A stretch of DNA of 64,000 bases from Pandoraea faecigallinarum (lineage in GTDB: Bacteria > Pseudomonadota > Gammaproteobacteria > Burkholderiales > Burkholderiaceae), in assembly GCF_001029105.3 (NCBI RefSeq), contig NZ_CP011807.3:1674001-1738000 (forward strand), given 5' to 3'. A model generated the notes under the pieces. It did not search any database. It saw nothing but the letters and a program-made list of their open reading frames with translations, and was not told the origin of the DNA. The position numbers were made by a program, and so were the translations under genes. This document shows, one piece after another, positions 7,812 to 16,900 of the stretch. Each line of letters begins with the position of its first letter. Within the stretch, counting starts at the first letter, position 1.

Positions 7812-9098
7812 TCAGGCGCTGGCCGCCACGGGCCGGTGCATCGGCGGCACGGCACATTCGTCGTCGATAGGGAAATGCAGGGCGGCAGCGACCGCGCCGA
7901 GAATCGCCGTGGCAGCCCAGATCAGGTTGTACGACCCGGTGACGTCGAGCACGAACCCGCCCAGCCAGGCGCCGAGAAACGAACCGACCTGATGGCTCAT
8001 GAAGCACACACCGAATAGCGTGCCGAGATGCCGTGTGCCGAAAACCTTCGCCACCAGAGCACTTGTGAGCGGCACCGTCCCGAGCCACGTCAGCCCCATG
8101 ACCGCCGCGAAGATCACAACGCCTGCGTTCGACTTCGGCAGCAGGAAGAACAGGGCAATGGCCGCACCGCGCAGCAGATAGAGCCAACCGAGGACGTGAT
8201 GCTGGCGGTAGCGTCCGCCGAGCCAGCCGCAGGCCCAACTGCCGATCATGTTGAACAGTCCGATCAGTGCGAGCGCCGTGGCGCCCAGCCCGACGGGCAT
8301 GTGACACATCAGCAGGTAACCGGGCAGGTGTGTGGCGATGAAGGCGAGCTGGAAGCCGCACGTGAAGAAGCCGAGCGTGAGCAATTGGTAGCCGCGATGG
8401 GCGCTGGCCTGCCGCAGGATGTCGCGAAGGCGAACGTGGTCGCCATCCTCGGGCTTGCGCGGCACGGACGACGTCGATGCGAGTCCGGTCCCGCCCGTGC
8501 GGCGGCGGTGCATCGTCATGAACAGGCCAAGCGGCGCGGCGCAGCAAAGCACCAGCGCGAGAACGAAGAGAGAGGTCGAGACGCCGTATGTTTCGCGCAG
8601 CCCCTGCGCGACGGGTACGAGCGCCACCTGTCCGAGCGAGCCGCCCGCGCTTACCAGACCCATCGCCATTGTGCGCTTCTCCGGGGTGACGGCGCGACTC
8701 ACGGCAGGCAGAACGACGCCGAACGTCGTGCAACTGATGCCCAGCCCGACGAGAACGCCCAGACCGATCACGAGCCACATGCCGGACGGTGCGAGGGCCG
8801 CCATCGCCAGCCCGCCCGCGAAGGCGAACGCGCCGGCCGCGACGACCGGGGCCGGACCGTAACGGTCGGCCATCGCGCCCGCAAACGGCTGCGCGAAACC
8901 CCACACGAGGTTATGCAGCGCGATGGCGAACGCCACGAGCGTGACGGGAACGCCACGGTCGTAGGAGAACGGATTGATGAACAGACCGAACGTCTGGCGG
9001 GTGCCCATTGCCGCGCTGAGCACGAGCGCGCCGGCCAGAATGATGAGCGTGACACGGCCCTGAAGCGAGGGCGATGCGGAAATCGGGTTTCGTGACAT
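7812..9098 (-). CDS. MFS transporter (12 TM)
   Basis: The 428-residue protein has about twelve hydrophobic segments split by a hydrophilic central loop (about residues 200-225). The family signature between TM2 and TM3 is recognisable (AGAMADRYGPAPV). Proton-coupled antiport or symport is expected in the inner membrane, but the substrate cannot be told from sequence alone; the overall form resembles the oxalate/formate antiporter and monocarboxylate branch of the MFS. A GAGGAGG ribosome-binding site stands about ten bases before the ATG. The LysR gene lies 79 bases upstream on the same strand and may control it. Confidence 0.85.
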   Translation of the reverse strand: MSRNPISASPSLQGRVTLIILAGALVLSAAMGTRQTFGLFINPFSYDRGVPVTLVAFAIALHNLVWGFAQPFAGAMADRYGPAPVVAAGAFAFAGGLAMAALAPSGMWLVIGLGVLVGLGISCTTFGVVLPAVSRAVTPEKRTMAMGLVSAGGSLGQVALVPVAQGLRETYGVSTSLFVLALVLCCAAPLGLFMTMHRRRTGGTGLASTSSVPRKPEDGDHVRLRDILRQASAHRGYQLLTLGFFTCGFQLAFIATHLPGYLLMCHMPVGLGATALALIGLFNMIGSWACGWLGGRYRQHHVLGWLYLLRGAAIALFFLLPKSNAGVVIFAAVMGLTWLGTVPLTSALVAKVFGTRHLGTLFGVCFMSHQVGSFLGAWLGGFVLDVTGSYNLIWAATAILGAVAAALHFPIDDECAVPPMHRPVAASA

Positions 9099-9177
9099 GA
9101 TGGTGAGTCCTCCTCACCGAAGTCTCGCAACGAAATTCCCGTCTGGCAAAGGAGTTGTGTGTGGTCTCAGGTGAATT

Positions 9178-10077
9178 TTATTCACCCTGATGCGTGCCGG
9201 CCTGCTCGATGACCCAGTCGCGGAATGCCACGCATTCGGGGTGCGGCTCGATGTCCGGTGCGCTGATGAGCCAATAGGCCCCTTGCGATTGGGTCGTGAC
9301 GTCGTGCGCCGGCACGAGAGCGCCTGTGGCGAGATAGTCGTCCGCGAGCGGCCGGCGGCCGATAACGACGCCGAGGCCCGCCATGGCGGCCTCGAATGCC
9401 ATCTGAATGCTGTCGAAGCTCAGTCCGCCGCGGGTGTCGAAGTCGTCGATGCCTGCGCCCTCGGCCCACATCTGCCAGTCCTCGCTGGCGCTGCTGACGT
9501 GGATGCGGGTCGCCGCGCGCAGATCGAGATGACCGTCCTCATCCGCATGCATCGCGTGATAAGCCGGGCTGCATACGGGGACGAAACGCTCGCCGAAGAG
9601 GCGGTGCCAGGCGTCGCTTGCCATGGGGGCGCGCGACAGGCGGATGGCGAAGTCGAAGCCATCGGTCGGGAAGCCGACCTGACGGCGCGACGTGTCGACC
9701 GTGATGTCGATGCCCGGCATGCGTCGCACGAACATGTCCAGACGCGGCAGGAGCCAGCGCGAGGCGAGCGTCGGCGCACAGGTAATGGCGATGGCTCGCG
9801 AGGCGTCCGGAGTGGGCAAGCGCCGCGTGCCGGTGAGCAGCAGCGAGAACGCTTCGGTAACGTACGCCAGATAGTCCATGCCTTCCGGCGTGAGCGTGAG
9901 GCCCTGCGGCGAGCGTGTGAAGAGCGCCACGCCCAGCGTCTGCTCCAATCCGACGATGCCGTGACTCACCGCGCTCGGCGTGAGATGCAGCTCGGCGGCA
10001 GCACGTTTGAAGCTCTGGTGACGTCCCGCAGCCTCGAACAGGCGCAGGGCGGACAGCGGTGGCAGACGGGGCGGCAT
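9178..10077 (-). CDS. LysR-family regulator (GcvA-like)
   Basis: The 299-residue protein has an N-terminal winged HTH (residues about 5-63: LPPLSALRLFEAAGRHQSFKRAAAELHLTPSAVSHGI) of the GcvA/AmpR-like LysR branch and a periplasmic-binding-type effector domain after it. The start at ATG 10077 gives the family's usual N-terminus; the longer in-frame extension reads into the divergent promoter region and is rejected. A dyad GGTGAA-TTTTA-TTCACC (9170-9186) overlaps the stop codon. It is placed between an MFS gene (same strand, downstream) and a divergent LysE exporter, so either could be its target. Confidence 0.85.
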   Translation of the reverse strand: MPPRLPPLSALRLFEAAGRHQSFKRAAAELHLTPSAVSHGIVGLEQTLGVALFTRSPQGLTLTPEGMDYLAYVTEAFSLLLTGTRRLPTPDASRAIAITCAPTLASRWLLPRLDMFVRRMPGIDITVDTSRRQVGFPTDGFDFAIRLSRAPMASDAWHRLFGERFVPVCSPAYHAMHADEDGHLDLRAATRIHVSSASEDWQMWAEGAGIDDFDTRGGLSFDSIQMAFEAAMAGLGVVIGRRPLADDYLATGALVPAHDVTTQSQGAYWLISAPDIEPHPECVAFRDWVIEQAGTHQGE

Positions 10078-10375
10078 GGGATGGAATGGGCGAATCAGGC
10101 GGATTGGGCTGGCAGCCGTCAGACGACGGCCACGTTCGGATGCTGTCGATTTTCGCACGATGGCGTTATGCGCGGAAATGACCGGGCGGTGCCGTCGTGC
10201 GGCGTTGGCCGGCCTGCGCAAGCGGCAACTGTCATGGCTGGGCGCCGGTACAGGCCTGTCGGGATTCGGTGAACTGTACCGGGCTTCGGGCGATACGCAT
10301 GCCTATGCTGTGGCTCCGCGTCTTTCAAGCGCTCGCCGTCGGCGGCGCTGGCGCGGCGTTTTCCGACCCACGATC

Positions 10376-10975
10376 ATGACGACCGAACAATTACTGGCCT
10401 TCTGCGCTTTCGCTGTCATCACCCTGGTGACGCCGGGGCCGAACAACATGATGATTCTGGCCTCCGGGCTGAACTACGGATTCGTGCGCACGTTGCCGCA
10501 TCTGGCCGGCATTGCCTTCGGCTTCGCGTTGATGGTGTTCCTCACGGGCGCCGGTCTGCATACGGTGTTCGTGCGCTTTCCGGTGATCCATACCTTGCTG
10601 AAGTACGTAGGGGCGGCCTATCTGCTGCGGCTGGCGTGGCATCTGGCACGCTCGGGACCGATGGACGGCGAGCGCCGTGGCCGCGAGCGCCCGATGGGAT
10701 TCGTCGGCGCGGCGGCATTCCAGTGGGTCAATCCGAAGGCATGGGTGATGGCCGTTGGGGCGATCAGCACGTACCTGCCGAACGCGTCGCATTTGCCGGA
10801 CGTCGCCGTGCTCGCGATTGTCTACGGTGCGCTTGGTGCGCCATGCATCGGTTTGTGGGCCGGGTTCGGCGTGGCGATGCGGCGTGTGCTGACCGACGCG
10901 CGTTCGGTGCGCATTTTCAACGGCGTGGCCGCGGTATTGCTCGTCGCATCGCTGTACCCGATCCTGGTGGAGTGA
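10376..10975 (+). CDS. LysE/RhtB-family amino-acid exporter
   Basis: The 199-residue protein has about six membrane segments and the family hallmark near the N-terminus, VTPGPNNMMILASG (residues 19-32). The conserved FQWVNPKAW motif lies in the middle. LysE/RhtB proteins export amino acids or their analogues across the inner membrane. The start at ATG 10376 fits the family's N-terminus (MTTEQLLAFCAFAVITL); a frame open further upstream lacks family similarity. No clear Shine-Dalgarno is seen. It is divergent from a LysR regulator, the arrangement common for LysE-type exporters and their effector-sensing regulator. Confidence 0.85.
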   Translation: MTTEQLLAFCAFAVITLVTPGPNNMMILASGLNYGFVRTLPHLAGIAFGFALMVFLTGAGLHTVFVRFPVIHTLLKYVGAAYLLRLAWHLARSGPMDGERRGRERPMGFVGAAAFQWVNPKAWVMAVGAISTYLPNASHLPDVAVLAIVYGALGAPCIGLWAGFGVAMRRVLTDARSVRIFNGVAAVLLVASLYPILVE

Positions 10976-11009
10976 GCGATGGCCGCGCGGCGATGCCTGT
11001 CGTCGCGGA

Positions 11010-11039
11010 TTGGGCGCGCGAAACTTCCATCGTTATACT
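11010..11039 (+). promoter_or_regulatory. Putative sigma-70 promoter for the acylase gene
   Basis: TTGGGC at 11010-11015 and TATACT at 11034-11039 are spaced 18 bases apart, 43 bases before the acylase ATG. Five of six -10 bases match consensus. Confidence 0.5.
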
Positions 11040-11081
11040 GATGGTCATTGCGAATCCTTCCGCCCACCGTGAGATATCGCC

Positions 11082-12224
11082 ATGCCTTCGACTCGTTCCC
11101 AAGCGCTTACGTCATTGCTTTTGCGTGCCCGGCGTACCTGGCGTCCTTCGTTCCGTTTCCTTCCCGCGCTCTCCTGCCTCGTTGCGGCCGCTACGCTCGC
11201 CGTGTCGCCGCTGACTTCGCTCGCCTGCACCCGCGTTGTCTACCTTGGCGCGAACGGCGACGTCATCACCGCGCGCTCGATGGACTGGCAGCTCGACGTG
11301 GCGACCAACCTCTACGTGTTGCCGCGAGGCATCGCGCGCACCGGCGAAGCGGGGCCGAACTCCATTCGCTGGACGGCGAAGTACGGCAGCGTGGTCGCCA
11401 CCGGCTACGACGTGTCGACGACGGATGGCGTCAACGAGAAGGGGTTGTCCGCACAACTGCTTTGGCTCGTGGAATCGCAATATCCGAAGTTCGACAAGGA
11501 CGCGAAGCCCGGCCTGACGATTGCCGCCTGGGCGCAATATGTGCTCGATAACTTTTCGACGGTGGCCGAGGCCGTCGCGGCGCTGGAAAAGGAGCCGTTC
11601 ACGGTCGTGACGGATAACGTTCCGGGGGAGGACCGGCTCACGACGTTGCATCTGTCGATGTCGGACAAGTCGGGCGACAGCGCCATCGTCGAGTACATCG
11701 GGGGGCGGCAGGTGATTCACCACGGCAGGCAATATCAGGTGATGACCAACTCGCCGACATTCGATGAGCAACTCGCTCTGAATGCGTACTGGAAACAGAT
11801 CGGAGGCACGACGTTCCTGCCGGGCACCAACCGGGCGTCGGACCGGTTCGCGCGCGCTTCGTTTTACATCAACGCGATCCCGAAGAGCGAGGACCCGGTG
11901 CAGGCGCTCGCGAGCGTGTTCAGCGTGATTCGCAATGCGTCGGTGCCGTATGGAATCACGACACCCGATCAGCCGAACATTTCGTCGACGCGCTGGCGTA
12001 CCGTGGTCGACCACAAGCGAATGCTCTACTTTTTCGAGTCGGCGCTCACGCCCAACACCTTTTGGGTAGACCTGAACAAGGTCGATTTTTCGGCGGGTGC
12101 ACCGGTCAGGCGGCTGGCGCTCGGCAAGGATCAGCGCAACACGTTCAGCGGCGAAGTGTCCGGCGAATTCAAGGTGGCACCGCCGTTTCCGTTTCTTGGA
12201 CTGAAGACAAAAACGGCGGGTTGA
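11082..12224 (+). CDS. Secreted choloylglycine hydrolase / penicillin V acylase family protein
   Basis: The 380-residue Ntn-hydrolase is of the CBAH/PVA family. A long signal region ends at ...SPLTSLA, exposing Cys49 (C-T-R-V-V-Y), the expected N-terminal nucleophile after cleavage. The family pattern continues with a conserved Arg/Asp region (ITARSMDWQLD), the Asn-containing STTDGVNEKGL and IRNASVPYG near the end. Such periplasmic enzymes in Gram-negative bacteria cleave amide bonds; characterised members accept penicillin V and long-chain acyl-homoserine lactones, so quorum-signal degradation is a possibility rather than a conclusion. It appears monocistronic. Confidence 0.85.
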   Translation: MPSTRSQALTSLLLRARRTWRPSFRFLPALSCLVAAATLAVSPLTSLACTRVVYLGANGDVITARSMDWQLDVATNLYVLPRGIARTGEAGPNSIRWTAKYGSVVATGYDVSTTDGVNEKGLSAQLLWLVESQYPKFDKDAKPGLTIAAWAQYVLDNFSTVAEAVAALEKEPFTVVTDNVPGEDRLTTLHLSMSDKSGDSAIVEYIGGRQVIHHGRQYQVMTNSPTFDEQLALNAYWKQIGGTTFLPGTNRASDRFARASFYINAIPKSEDPVQALASVFSVIRNASVPYGITTPDQPNISSTRWRTVVDHKRMLYFFESALTPNTFWVDLNKVDFSAGAPVRRLALGKDQRNTFSGEVSGEFKVAPPFPFLGLKTKTAG

Positions 12225-12258
12225 GAGGGGGGACGCGGGGATTATTGGACGGGCGGCG

Positions 12259-12915
12259 TCAGGCGTCGCGGGCGGGCAGCGCAATGCCCAGCGCCTGCAA
12301 CTGGCGCCTCAGGTCGTCGGGATCCTTGAAATGGATGGCCGCCAGTCCTTCCCGCGCGGCTGCGTCGACATTGCGAATGCTGTCGTCGATGAAAGCGGTT
12401 GTCTCGGGGCGAAGGGCGTAGCGCTCGATGAGAAGGCGGAAGATCGCCGGATCGGGCTTGATGATGCGCTCGCGTCCCGACACGACGATACCTTCGAACC
12501 AACCGAGAAACGGGAAGCGTTCCTCTGCGATGTGGAAGGTTTCCGCCGACCAGTTCGTGAGGGCCAGCAGCCGAAAATTGCGCTCGCGCAGCTGCGTCAG
12601 AATCTCGACCGTCCCCGCAATCTCGCCGGGAATCATTTCGGCCCAACGCTCGAAATATGCCCGGATGTTCGCTTCGTGGGCAGGATGCCGTTCGATGGCC
12701 TCGGCCACGGCGTCCTTCCAGAGACGCCCACGGTCCTGCTGCTCGTTCCACTCGGTGTGGCAGACTTCCGCGAGAAATTGTTCCATTGCCGCTTCATCCG
12801 GCCCGAAGAGTTTTCGGTAGAGGTTTCGCGGGTCCCATCGAATCAGAACGTTGCCGAGATCGAAGACGACGGTGTCGATATCGCGCGAGAGAGTGGCGGA
12901 TTGGGAGTGGTGCAT
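12259..12915 (-). CDS. HAD-superfamily phosphatase, subfamily IA
   Basis: This 218-residue HAD hydrolase shows all four motifs: FDLGNVLIRWD (motif I; the variant DLGNV has Asn in place of the second Asp of DxD), LTNWS (motif II), KPD (motif III lysine) and FIDDS (motif IV). The DLGNV signature places it with YihX-like sugar-phosphate phosphatases and haloacid dehalogenase-like proteins. Substrate is unknown. It is convergent with the acylase gene (34 bases apart). Confidence 0.85.
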   Translation of the reverse strand: MHHSQSATLSRDIDTVVFDLGNVLIRWDPRNLYRKLFGPDEAAMEQFLAEVCHTEWNEQQDRGRLWKDAVAEAIERHPAHEANIRAYFERWAEMIPGEIAGTVEILTQLRERNFRLLALTNWSAETFHIAEERFPFLGWFEGIVVSGRERIIKPDPAIFRLLIERYALRPETTAFIDDSIRNVDAAAREGLAAIHFKDPDDLRRQLQALGIALPARDA

Positions 12916-13064
12916 GCTTCCTTTCGGGGGATGTGAACGTACTTCGAAGACTACGTGGCCCCGGCCCGCAGGGCAAGGTGGGGCACGTCGCCCGTCAGGG
13001 CCGGGGGCGGATCGTGGGCGTTAGCTGGCCCCGCGCGTGGCCGATCTGCGCGATAGGGAGTGAC

Positions 13065-13460
13065 ATGGAAAACGGTACGCCGATTGGGACGTTAAAGACA
13101 TGGGCGCGAACGATCAGGCGCGACGCTCGCGTGCTTTATCTGGCCGCGCGCGATCCTCGCATTCCGTGGTACGTGAAGGCGTTGGCGTTGTTCGTAGCCG
13201 GTTACGCGCTGTCGCCCATCGATCTGATCCCGGACTTTATTCCGGTGATCGGGCTGCTCGATGACGTCGTTCTCGTGCCTTTGGGCATTCTCGTCGTGGT
13301 CAAGCTGATTCCACCGGACGTGCTCGCGGAGCTCCGCGCGACGGCCACCGCAATGCAAAAGCCCGTGAGCCGCCTTGCGGCGACGGTCATCGCCGCTGTG
13401 TGGGGTGCTGCCGTTGTTGTGGGCGTGTGGCTCGCCTTTCGACATTGCGTTGCGAAATGA
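13065..13460 (+). CDS. DUF1232 (YkvA-like) membrane protein
   Basis: The 131-residue protein carries the DUF1232 core YALSPIDLIPDFIPVIGLLDD at residues about 47-67, a signature that is almost invariant in this family, plus a C-terminal membrane helix (residues about 106-125). Function is unknown for the family. The start is set at ATG 13065 because AGGGAG lies four bases upstream; an in-frame extension overlaps the HAD gene on the other strand and lacks similarity. Confidence 0.8.
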   Translation: MENGTPIGTLKTWARTIRRDARVLYLAARDPRIPWYVKALALFVAGYALSPIDLIPDFIPVIGLLDDVVLVPLGILVVVKLIPPDVLAELRATATAMQKPVSRLAATVIAAVWGAAVVVGVWLAFRHCVAK

Positions 13461-13501
13461 CGCGCCTGTGCGGGAAGTGCGAACGGGCATAACCGATGGC
13501 G

Positions 13502-13542
13502 GAAAAGAAAAACCCCGAAGAGGCGTGCTCTATCGGGGTTTT
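13502..13542 (-). terminator. Rho-independent terminator of tmRNA
   Basis: On the minus strand a 10-bp stem AAAACCCCGA / TCGGGGTTTT with a 14-base loop is followed by TCTTTTCC. It lies 34 bases after the tmRNA 3' end. The same hairpin can also serve the DUF1232 gene from the plus strand, where four T residues follow the GC stem. Confidence 0.88.
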
Positions 13543-13575
13543 GCGGAAAAGTGCGAACCGCTTGGGAGAGGTGTT

Positions 13576-13946
13576 TGGTGGAGCCGGCGGGGATCGAACC
13601 CGCGTCCGCAAGTACTCCACGACCAGTTCTACATACTTAGTTCTGTCATTTGATTTAACCGTTTTGTCGCGGACGAACACGCTACGCAACAGCGATTCAC
13701 TAAGTTTTCGACCTTGGCGTCGTGACGCCACCAAGGCTTAACTGACGTATATGACCTCTGGCGGTATTGCTACCGGTCTTGCGACACTAGTCCGTCAGTG
13801 AACTAGGCAGAGGACGGCGGCCCTTAGGCTGCCAGTACAAACTTTTCGTCGTTTGCAGTTACGTTTTTCCCATTGATTAACGAGGTGACGGGTCCTCGGT
13901 ATGCCCTGAGTCGCTTCGCTACCCACGTCGAAACCATGTCGGCCCC
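13576..13946 (-). ncRNA. ssrA: Transfer-messenger RNA (tmRNA)
   Basis: The 371-nucleotide RNA rescues stalled ribosomes. The 5' end GGGGCCGACATGGTTTCGAC and the 3' end GGTTCGATCCCCGCCGGCTCC-ACCA form the alanine tRNA-like domain, with CCA encoded. The tag reading frame (resume codon GCA at 13854-13856) encodes ANDEKFVLAA, stop TAA at 13824-13826. The tag ends in the LAA protease signal; Val replaces the Ala seen three residues before LAA-type ends in many proteobacterial tags. A possible -10 CATAAT lies at 13959-13964. The promoter therefore overlaps the 3' end of the DUF748 gene. Confidence 0.97.
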
Positions 13947-13975
13947 TGTGGGATGTGAATTATGACACAAATGTC

Positions 13976-16900
13976 TCACTTGAGTGCGAAGTCCACCCGC
14001 GTCGTCGCCCCCTTGTCCTTGATGCCGTCCGCATTGAGTTTCGGTGCCACCACGAACAGGCGGTCCGCCGCGATCTTGCCGTCCAGCCACGACCGGACCC
14101 GCTGAGCCCGACGTTCCGCCAACGCCCGCAGATCGTCGTCGTCGACCTTGACGTTCGTCGCCATGAGCTTCTCCATCTCGTCGTCGGGCAGCGACTTGGT
14201 AAAGCCGATCATGTTGCGGGGCTTGGCAAAGTCCGCCGCCTTGTACGCAGCGCTCAGGTACTTGCTGCGCTCCTCCGGCGCGACCTTCACGCTGTCCACG
14301 TCCACGCTTTCGCCCTTGCCGACCATCGCCTTGACCTTCTGGGCCTTGATCGCGCGCTCCACAGCCACGCTACGCAGGCCGTCGGTGTCCTTGGCCGGAT
14401 CCACGCGGCCCACGATGTCCAGCTTGAGGGCTTCACGGTCGTTGAGCGCCTTGACCAGCGTTTCCAGACGCTTCTCGTCTTCCGGCGTCAGACGTGCGCT
14501 GCCGGGAGCGAATTCGACGTAGCCCAATTCCTGATCGCCGCCGCCGAACGCGGACGCCAGCAAACTGAACGGTGCCGTCACTGCCTTGACGATCAGGTTC
14601 ACGAAGGCGCGGAAAATCACGCCGCCGAGACTGAACTGCGGATCGTCCAGCGAGCCGGAAATCGGAATATCCACGTCGATCTCGCCGCGCGAGTTCTTCA
14701 GCAACGACACTGCCAGCCGTACCGGCAGGTTGGTCGCCGTCGGGCTTTCCACGTGGTCGCCGAACGTCAACTGATCAATGAAGATGTGATTGTTCGCCGT
14801 GAGCTTCGCCTGATCGAGCAGATAGTGCACGTCGACCGTGAGCTTGCCTTTTTCGATGGGATAGCCCGCGTATTTCGTCGAATACGGCGTGAGGTTGGTC
14901 AGTTCGATGCCGTCCGCCTTGGCGCCGAGATCCACGAACGCCATCGAGGCGAGCGGATTGATCTTGCCATTGATATTAATCGGCGCGTTGCGGTTGACCT
15001 TGCCCTGCAAGGCAACTTCGGCAGGCTCGGTCGTCGCAGTGCCGAAGGCGCCGATACGGCCGCCGATATCCGTCAAGTTGGCGGTGTAGTTCGGCTTGAC
15101 GAAATTGTCCGTGAAGTTGATGTTGCCGCCTTGCAGCGTGATACGTCCGATGTGGACGTCCGCAGGCAGCGCCTTGCCGGTGCCATAGCCCGGCCCACGT
15201 TCTGCCGTCGTCTTGCCCGGCGATTGCTCCTTCTTCTCGACTTCGGTGGGCTGCCCGGCTTCGACGGCCGAGGCGGCCGCATCGAGCGGAGGCTTCGCCG
15301 CAGACGCCGCATCCAGCGGTATGCCCTCGTTTGCGCGCGTCAACGAACGTGGCGCTTCCTTGCCGCCCACCACGTCGGCCAGATTCAGGCGGCCGTTGGC
15401 GTTGATGATGAGGCGCGCGTAGAAGCGCGACAGCGCAATGCTGCCCAACTGAACGTTCGGTTTGCCGCTGCCCACCGCCAGATTGATCTGCTGCACCGAC
15501 AAGGCGTTCCAGCGCACGAAATCGTCGGTGGTGACCTTGTCGAGCAAACGTACGCTGCCCAGGGTGGCATCGCCACGATACGTTGCCTGCGTCGTGTCGC
15601 CCCTCATGGCGAACGTGGCACGGCCATTGCTGGAGAGCAGGGCGCTCGCAATGCTCGCGTTCAATTCGTCGCTCATGTAGGAGTCGAACGCGGCGAGATC
15701 GAGTTGCTGGGTCTTCAACTGGATATCGCCGGACAACGGTTGCGGCGTCACGTTGCCGCTGGCGTTAAGCGAGCCCTTCTTGTTGAGCGTGCCGCTGACT
15801 TCCAGCTGCAACGGCTTGCTCATGTCCTGCGACGCGCCTTGCACCTTGATGTTGAGCGGGGCGAATTTCGCGTTGATCGGACGGCCTTTGACCGCGCGGT
15901 CCTCGAAGCCGATGCTGGCGTTCTCCACGGCGACCTTGCCGACTTTCCACTGCCATGCGCCGGCGGCATCCGGTGCGCCGGGCGCCACCGCCCTGACCGA
16001 GGTGCGGCGTCCGCGCTCGGTGCCGACGCGTGCGTTGATGCCCTTGCCGTTACCCGTGGACGCCTTGGGCTGAGCGTCGCCGGTCAGGGCGAGCAGGTTG
16101 ATCTTGCCGTCCTTGTCCCGGCGGGCTGCAAGGTCGAGTCCGGTGACCGTCACCTCGTCGACGACCGCCTGTCGCGCGCCGAGATCGAAGTGCGAGAGCC
16201 GGGCTTGCGCCTTCGCCAGCCTGACCGGCGCGTCGCCTTTGTGACCTGTGAACCATTCGACCTTCTCGAGCGTTGCCGTGGCCGGGTCGATCTGGACGTT
16301 CGGCTGCTTGTCCGGCGCGAACGCCGCGTTGAACCTGGCCTGCGCGCCGATCGTGCCGCTCTTCAAATCACCGGCGAGCGCTCCTTGCGCGAAGGGCAGT
16401 AATGGGGCGAGGGCGATGGCCTGGGCATCGAGTTCGCCACTGGCGTTGTACGCCGGCAGGCTGAACTGTCCATGAGCTTTGAGGGAGCCGCCGCTCTGGA
16501 TGCCAAGCGACGCGTCGTATGACGCCGGATCCTTGCCCAGCGTCGAGAATTGCTTCACACCGAGCTGGATGTTCTCAAAGGAGAGGCTCGCGGGTTTCGC
16601 GCCACGCTCGTCGGTGAAACGCAGCTTGCTGTTCACGAGCGACGCTTCACCGACCAACAGGTCGAGTGGCGAAGACTGCACCGCAGCAGCGGCTTTCGTC
16701 TGCGCTGCCTCGGCGGCCGAAGCGGGCGTTGCCGGTCGAGCCGTCTGCTCGGCGGCGACCTTCGGCGCGGACCTGGCGGCTTCACTGGCCTTCGGCGACG
16801 CTGCGGCTTCGTCGACCGCCTTGCCTACGGCCTTGAGCACCGGACGCTGCGGCAGCAACGCCTTCGCCACGTTGACCGAGCCGTCCTTCTCCATCCTGAC

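Noticed and set aside
13955-16402. 815-codon open frame on the plus strand
   Set aside because: It is antisense to the DUF748 gene and tmRNA, with Arg-rich shadow composition.
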